From NCBI RefSeq assembly GCF_000526215.1, contig NZ_JAFQ01000003.1:62001-126000 (forward strand): a stretch of 64,000 bases of DNA, in the 5' to 3' direction. Positions 61,078 to 64,000 of this stretch are shown here, piece after piece (position 1 is the stretch's first letter; every line of letters begins with the position of its first letter). The stretch comes from Nocardia sp. BMG51109. Its GTDB lineage: Bacteria; Actinomycetota; Actinomycetes; Mycobacteriales; Mycobacteriaceae. The position numbers and the translations under genes are program-made. Below the pieces are notes generated by a model. That model worked only from the letters and a program-made list of their open reading frames with translations. It did no database searches and was not told where the DNA came from.

Positions 61078-61595
61078 GACTACCTCCAGAACATGGTTCG
61101 ATGGGTGCGGCGACGTTGCCATGTGACGGAGGCCGATGATCCGGGTCGTGGCGGGCCTCGATCCCCCGGCCCAACTGCCGTCCGGGTCAACAACCATTGG
61201 CAGCCGAGCTAATCGCGTTCCACGGTACGGACCGAATTCCGGTAGCTGTAGGGTATTCGCCGGATTCGCAGAGTCCCAATATCGCAGGTCGTGGCCTATT
61301 TGGTGATGTTTGCCGGAGTCAAGGGGGCTGGATTTGGTTGCCAAGGAGCTACCCAAATCGGACAAAAACCGTTAATCCCAGAGTTCAGAGCTGGTTATAT
61401 ATCATTATCACATGATTGCCGACCGGTATGCTGTAAGCGGCCGGAGGTCAGGATGCACATGCAGATGTGGTTGCATTCACGTTTCACATGATCGACCCCA
61501 GAATTCGCCGGATTCGCAACATAATTCTGCTGTTGGGGTACAAAGGCGGCCGTCCGGTATTCGGAAATGGAAGGATTCTTCGGCCGTGCGGGCCG
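61078..61595. other. AT-rich intergenic region upstream of the DUF397 gene
   Basis: About 500 bp without a gene. The part near 61390-61420 (ttatatatcattatcacatg) is unusually AT-rich, and cacatgat occurs twice (about 61410 and 61486). It separates the DUF397 gene from galK and may mark an insertion or deletion point. Confidence 0.5.
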
Positions 61596-62714
61596 TCAGG
61601 ACACCCGGCGCGCACCCGCCGACGGCACCGCGACGAACGTGCGGGGCGCGGCGAAACCGGCCGCATCGAACCGCGTCGCGATCAGCTCCGCGGTGGGCCG
61701 CGTCCGGTCGGCGTCGGTCAGCGCGATGACGCTGCCGCCGAATCCGCCACCCACCATGCGCGAGCCGTGGGCACCCGCCGCCAGCGCGGCCTCGACCGCG
61801 GCGTCCAGCTGCGGCGTGGAGATCTCGAAGTCGTCGCGCAGCGAGGCGTGCCCGGCGGTGAGGATCGGCCCGATCGCACGCGGGTCGCCGCCACCGCGCA
61901 GGGCGTCGACGACGGCCAGCACGCGGGCGTTCTCGGTGACGATGTGCCGGGCCCGCCGGCGCAGCACCGGATCGGTGAGGCCCTCGATATCGGCGGGGTC
62001 GGCGACCTCGCGCAACGTGCCGACGCCGAGTGCGGCGGCGGCCCGCTCGCATTCGCCGCGGCGTCCGGCGTAGCCGCCGTCGGACAGCTGATGCGGTGTA
62101 TTGGTATCGACCACCAGCAGCTCCAGCCCGGTCGCGGTGAGATCGAAAGGCACCTGGGCGTGCTCGCCCTTGCCGAAGTCGAGGAACAGCGCGTGCCCGG
62201 CCGTGCACAGTACCGCCGCCGACTGGTCCAGGGTGCCGGTCGCCGCGCCGACGTAGGAGTTCTCCGCGGCGCGGCCGATGTCGACCAGTTCGGCATCGGT
62301 CACCGGCAGTGCGAACAGGTCACGCAGCGCGATGGCCACCGAGCATTCCACGGCGGCCGAGGAGGACAGTCCGGCGCCGACCGGCACCGCACCGTCCAGT
62401 TCCAGTACCGCGCCGGGGATCTCGTATCCGCGCCGGACGTATTCGTGGACGACGCCGAGCGGATAGCGTGCCCAGCCCGCGGTCCGGGACTCGGCGAGCC
62501 CGGCGATCGATTCGCGCACCGTGGTGTCCGGGTGCTGGCGGGAGGTCACCTGCACCAGTCCGTCCGTCGTCGCCCGCGCGGCGCAGGTGACGGTCTGCGG
62601 CAGCGCGATCGGCAAGGCGTAACCGGCGTTGTAGTCGGTGTGCTCGCCGATGATGTTCACCCGGCCGGGTGCGGCCCAGGTGCCGTGGCGCACCGGCGAT
62701 TCGCCCGCGCTCAT
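61596..62714 (-). CDS. galK: Galactokinase
   Basis: This 372-aa GHMP kinase phosphorylates galactose at C1. The signature GRVNIIGEHTDYNAGY is at the N-terminus, GAGLSSSAAVECSVA is the ATP loop, and RMVGGGFGGSVIAL is motif 3. The ATG overlaps the galT TGA (ATGA), which confirms the start and operon. Part of the Leloir pathway with galT; galE is not adjacent. Confidence 0.96.
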   Translation of the reverse strand: MSAGESPVRHGTWAAPGRVNIIGEHTDYNAGYALPIALPQTVTCAARATTDGLVQVTSRQHPDTTVRESIAGLAESRTAGWARYPLGVVHEYVRRGYEIPGAVLELDGAVPVGAGLSSSAAVECSVAIALRDLFALPVTDAELVDIGRAAENSYVGAATGTLDQSAAVLCTAGHALFLDFGKGEHAQVPFDLTATGLELLVVDTNTPHQLSDGGYAGRRGECERAAAALGVGTLREVADPADIEGLTDPVLRRRARHIVTENARVLAVVDALRGGGDPRAIGPILTAGHASLRDDFEISTPQLDAAVEAALAAGAHGSRMVGGGFGGSVIALTDADRTRPTAELIATRFDAAGFAAPRTFVAVPSAGARRVS

Positions 62715-63850
62715 CGGACCTCCCGCAGTTCGGCCGCCACCGTCTCCGGCGTGGTGTCGCTGATGAAGACGTTCATCCCGGACTCCGAGCCGGCCAGATA
62801 CTTGAGTTTCCCGGGCGCGCGGCGGATCGAGAACAGTTGCAGGTGCAGCCACCAGTCATCGCGCGGCACACCGGAGTTCGGGGTCGGCGCCTGATTCCAG
62901 GACGCGATGTAGGGCATCGGGTCGTCGAAGCGGTGGGCGAACCGCCGCAGCACATCGAGGTACAGCGCGACGAAACCGTCGCGCTGCGCGCCGTCGAGGT
63001 CCGGGATGTCGGCGACGCGCCGGTTCGGGTACAGCTGCACCTCGTAGGGCCAGCGGGCGAACGGCGGCACGAATGCGGTCCACTCCTCGTTGGCGGCGAC
63101 CACGCGCAGCCCGGCCGTGCGCTCCGCGGCCAGCAGATCACCGAACAGATTGCCGCCGTGTGAGTTCCGGTATCGCGCCACATTCTCCGCGATCCTGGCC
63201 ACTCGGGGGGTGACGAACGGGTAGGCGTAGATCTGCCCGTGCGGATGCGAGAGCGTCACGCCGATCTCCTCGCCGTGATTCTCGAAGCAGTACACCTGCC
63301 CGACGCCGTCGAGCGCGGCGAGTTCGGCGCTGCGATGTGCCCACACGTCCAGCACCAGCCGCGCCCGTTGCGGATCGAGCCGTGCGAACGACGAATCGTG
63401 AACGCTGGTGAAGCACACCACTTCACAGCGGCCGTACCCGTCGCGCAGCGGCGTCTCCGGCGAACCCTCCACCGTCGCGGGAAAATCCGCATGATCGGTG
63501 GACAGCGACGGGAAGCGGTTCTCGAAAACCGCCACCTGATAATCGGATTCGGGGATCTCGGTGGCGCGATCCGGCGTGGACGGGCACAGCGGGCACAGAT
63601 CGGCGGGCGGGAGGAAGGTGCGGGTCTGCCGGTGCGAGGCGATCACCACCCACTCGCCCAGCAGCGGATCGAAGCGGCGCTGCGAATGGGTGCGGGTCTG
63701 CGGCAGGTCCCGGGTGTCGGTCGCGGTGCGTGGCACCCCCGAGTCTGCCGTGCGTGGCACCCCCGGGTCGGCCGTGCGTGGCACCCCCGGGTCGGCGTCG
63801 AAGTACAGAATCTCCCGGCCGTCGGCCAGCCGGTGGCGGGTGGTGATCAC
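62711..63850 (-). CDS. galT: Galactose-1-phosphate uridylyltransferase
   Basis: This 379-aa enzyme exchanges UMP between UDP-glucose and galactose-1-phosphate. The active-site HPHGQIYAYP, zinc-type CPLCP and FENRFPSL are present. Residues about 19-43 are an unusual 8-aa tandem repeat (ADPGVPRT) encoded by three 24-bp units. The start is GTG at 63850. A strong GGAGG lies before an ATG at 63903, which opens an 18-codon out-of-frame ORF whose TGA overlaps the galT GTG, so galT may be translated by coupling to this leader. Confidence 0.95.
   Translation of the reverse strand: MITTRHRLADGREILYFDADPGVPRTADPGVPRTADSGVPRTATDTRDLPQTRTHSQRRFDPLLGEWVVIASHRQTRTFLPPADLCPLCPSTPDRATEIPESDYQVAVFENRFPSLSTDHADFPATVEGSPETPLRDGYGRCEVVCFTSVHDSSFARLDPQRARLVLDVWAHRSAELAALDGVGQVYCFENHGEEIGVTLSHPHGQIYAYPFVTPRVARIAENVARYRNSHGGNLFGDLLAAERTAGLRVVAANEEWTAFVPPFARWPYEVQLYPNRRVADIPDLDGAQRDGFVALYLDVLRRFAHRFDDPMPYIASWNQAPTPNSGVPRDDWWLHLQLFSIRRAPGKLKYLAGSESGMNVFISDTTPETVAAELREVR
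63726..63797. repeat. Three 24-bp tandem repeats within galT
   Basis: Units begin at 63726, 63750 and 63774, each starting gtgcgtggcaccccc. They are in frame and encode repeated ADPGVPRT/ADSGVPRT near the galT N-terminus. Variation in copy number between strains would be expected. Confidence 0.9.
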
Positions 63851-63903
63851 CGCGCCGCCCGGCGCGGGATCCGGACGGTGCGGCCGGGTGGCAGCAATGC
63901 CAT
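63847..63903 (-). CDS. Short upstream ORF before galT (18 aa)
   Basis: ATG at 63903 has GGAGG five bases upstream and reads MALLPPGRTVRIPRRAAR. Its TGA overlaps the galT GTG (GTGA). This is either a coupling leader peptide or the original galT start broken by a frameshift. It is too short to be a conserved protein. Confidence 0.4.
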   Translation of the reverse strand: MALLPPGRTVRIPRRAAR

Positions 63904-63956
63904 GACAACCTCCGATGGATGCGCGACAGACTCAGCCGGACAGTACACCGAACCAT

Positions 63957-63970
63957 TGTGAGCGCTCACA
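63957..63970. promoter_or_regulatory. LacI-type palindromic operator upstream of the gal operon
   Basis: TGTGAGCGCTCACA is a perfect 14-bp palindrome 54 bp upstream of the leader ATG. It has the GAGCGCTC core typical of LacI/GalR-family operators and matches the ideal lac operator core. No cognate regulator is in the window. It should control galT-galK. Confidence 0.65.
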
Positions 63971-64000
63971 TCGGGTGCTGCAAAGACCGCGGCGGCGAGC

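Noticed and set aside
1..64000. CRISPR arrays, tRNA, rRNA, insertion sequences, prophage
   Set aside because: No spaced identical repeats, cloverleaf, transposase, integrase or phage structural motifs were seen. The tandem repeats found are short and contiguous without spacers.

Overview
The window is a GC-rich actinobacterial chromosome segment. Family content points to Mycobacteriales, most probably Nocardia: a PAP2-diacylglycerol kinase fusion, a SulP-carbonic anhydrase fusion of the Rv3273 type, an SAV_2177-type (DUF574) methyltransferase, a DUF397 protein, several cytochromes P450 and many TetR/SDR pairs. The genus is an inference. I see no rRNA, tRNA, CRISPR array, insertion sequence or prophage. 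The segment is densely packed with mostly short operons.

Layout. 1-13.1 kb: a truncated P450 with a type B carboxylesterase, a second P450, PAP2-DAGK and PhoD phosphatases, a duplicated winged-helix protein, a membrane M28 peptidase, a molbindin (TOBE) protein and small hypotheticals, one of them frameshifted. 13.2-17.8 kb: an amino-sugar operon (kinase, sodium symporter, 62-aa overlapping ORF, RpiR regulator, MurQ etherase) that reads as MurNAc salvage. 18.1-19.5 kb: an SDR/TetR pair around twin palindromic operators. 19.7-23.7 kb: the most unusual region. It encodes a transmembrane caspase-like protease with a probable EACC1 domain and an extracytoplasmic phytase-esterase-like domain, followed by a cytoplasmic subtilisin-like protease and a small protein resembling that protease's prodomain.

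24-32.6 kb: EF-hand protein, GNAT, an alpha/beta hydrolase with a probable 3' frameshift, an AlkD-like protein, an FMN riboswitch driving a RibH2-type lumazine synthase, a diguanylate cyclase, a DUF574 methyltransferase and two coupled HEAT-repeat proteins. 32.6-36.3 kb: a P-loop ATPase and a membrane-anchored periplasmic-binding-protein-like receptor, with an AraC remnant behind them. 36.7-48.2 kb: secreted and membrane proteins, a two-module sensor kinase, a third P450, a secreted propeller-like protein, HdeD, AraC, and an aldehyde dehydrogenase lacking its catalytic Glu.

48.3-64 kb: an SDR/TetR pair; a glycosyltransferase, DUF2064, GT-C and two-component cluster with an epimerase nearby; the SulP-carbonic anhydrase fusion; a thioesterase; an SDR; an orphan DUF397 protein; and a galT-galK operon behind a perfect LacI-type palindrome. 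The main themes are cell-wall sugar recycling and sugar metabolism, P450 and esterase chemistry, and a proteolytic module that resembles known biological-conflict (defence or programmed-death) systems.
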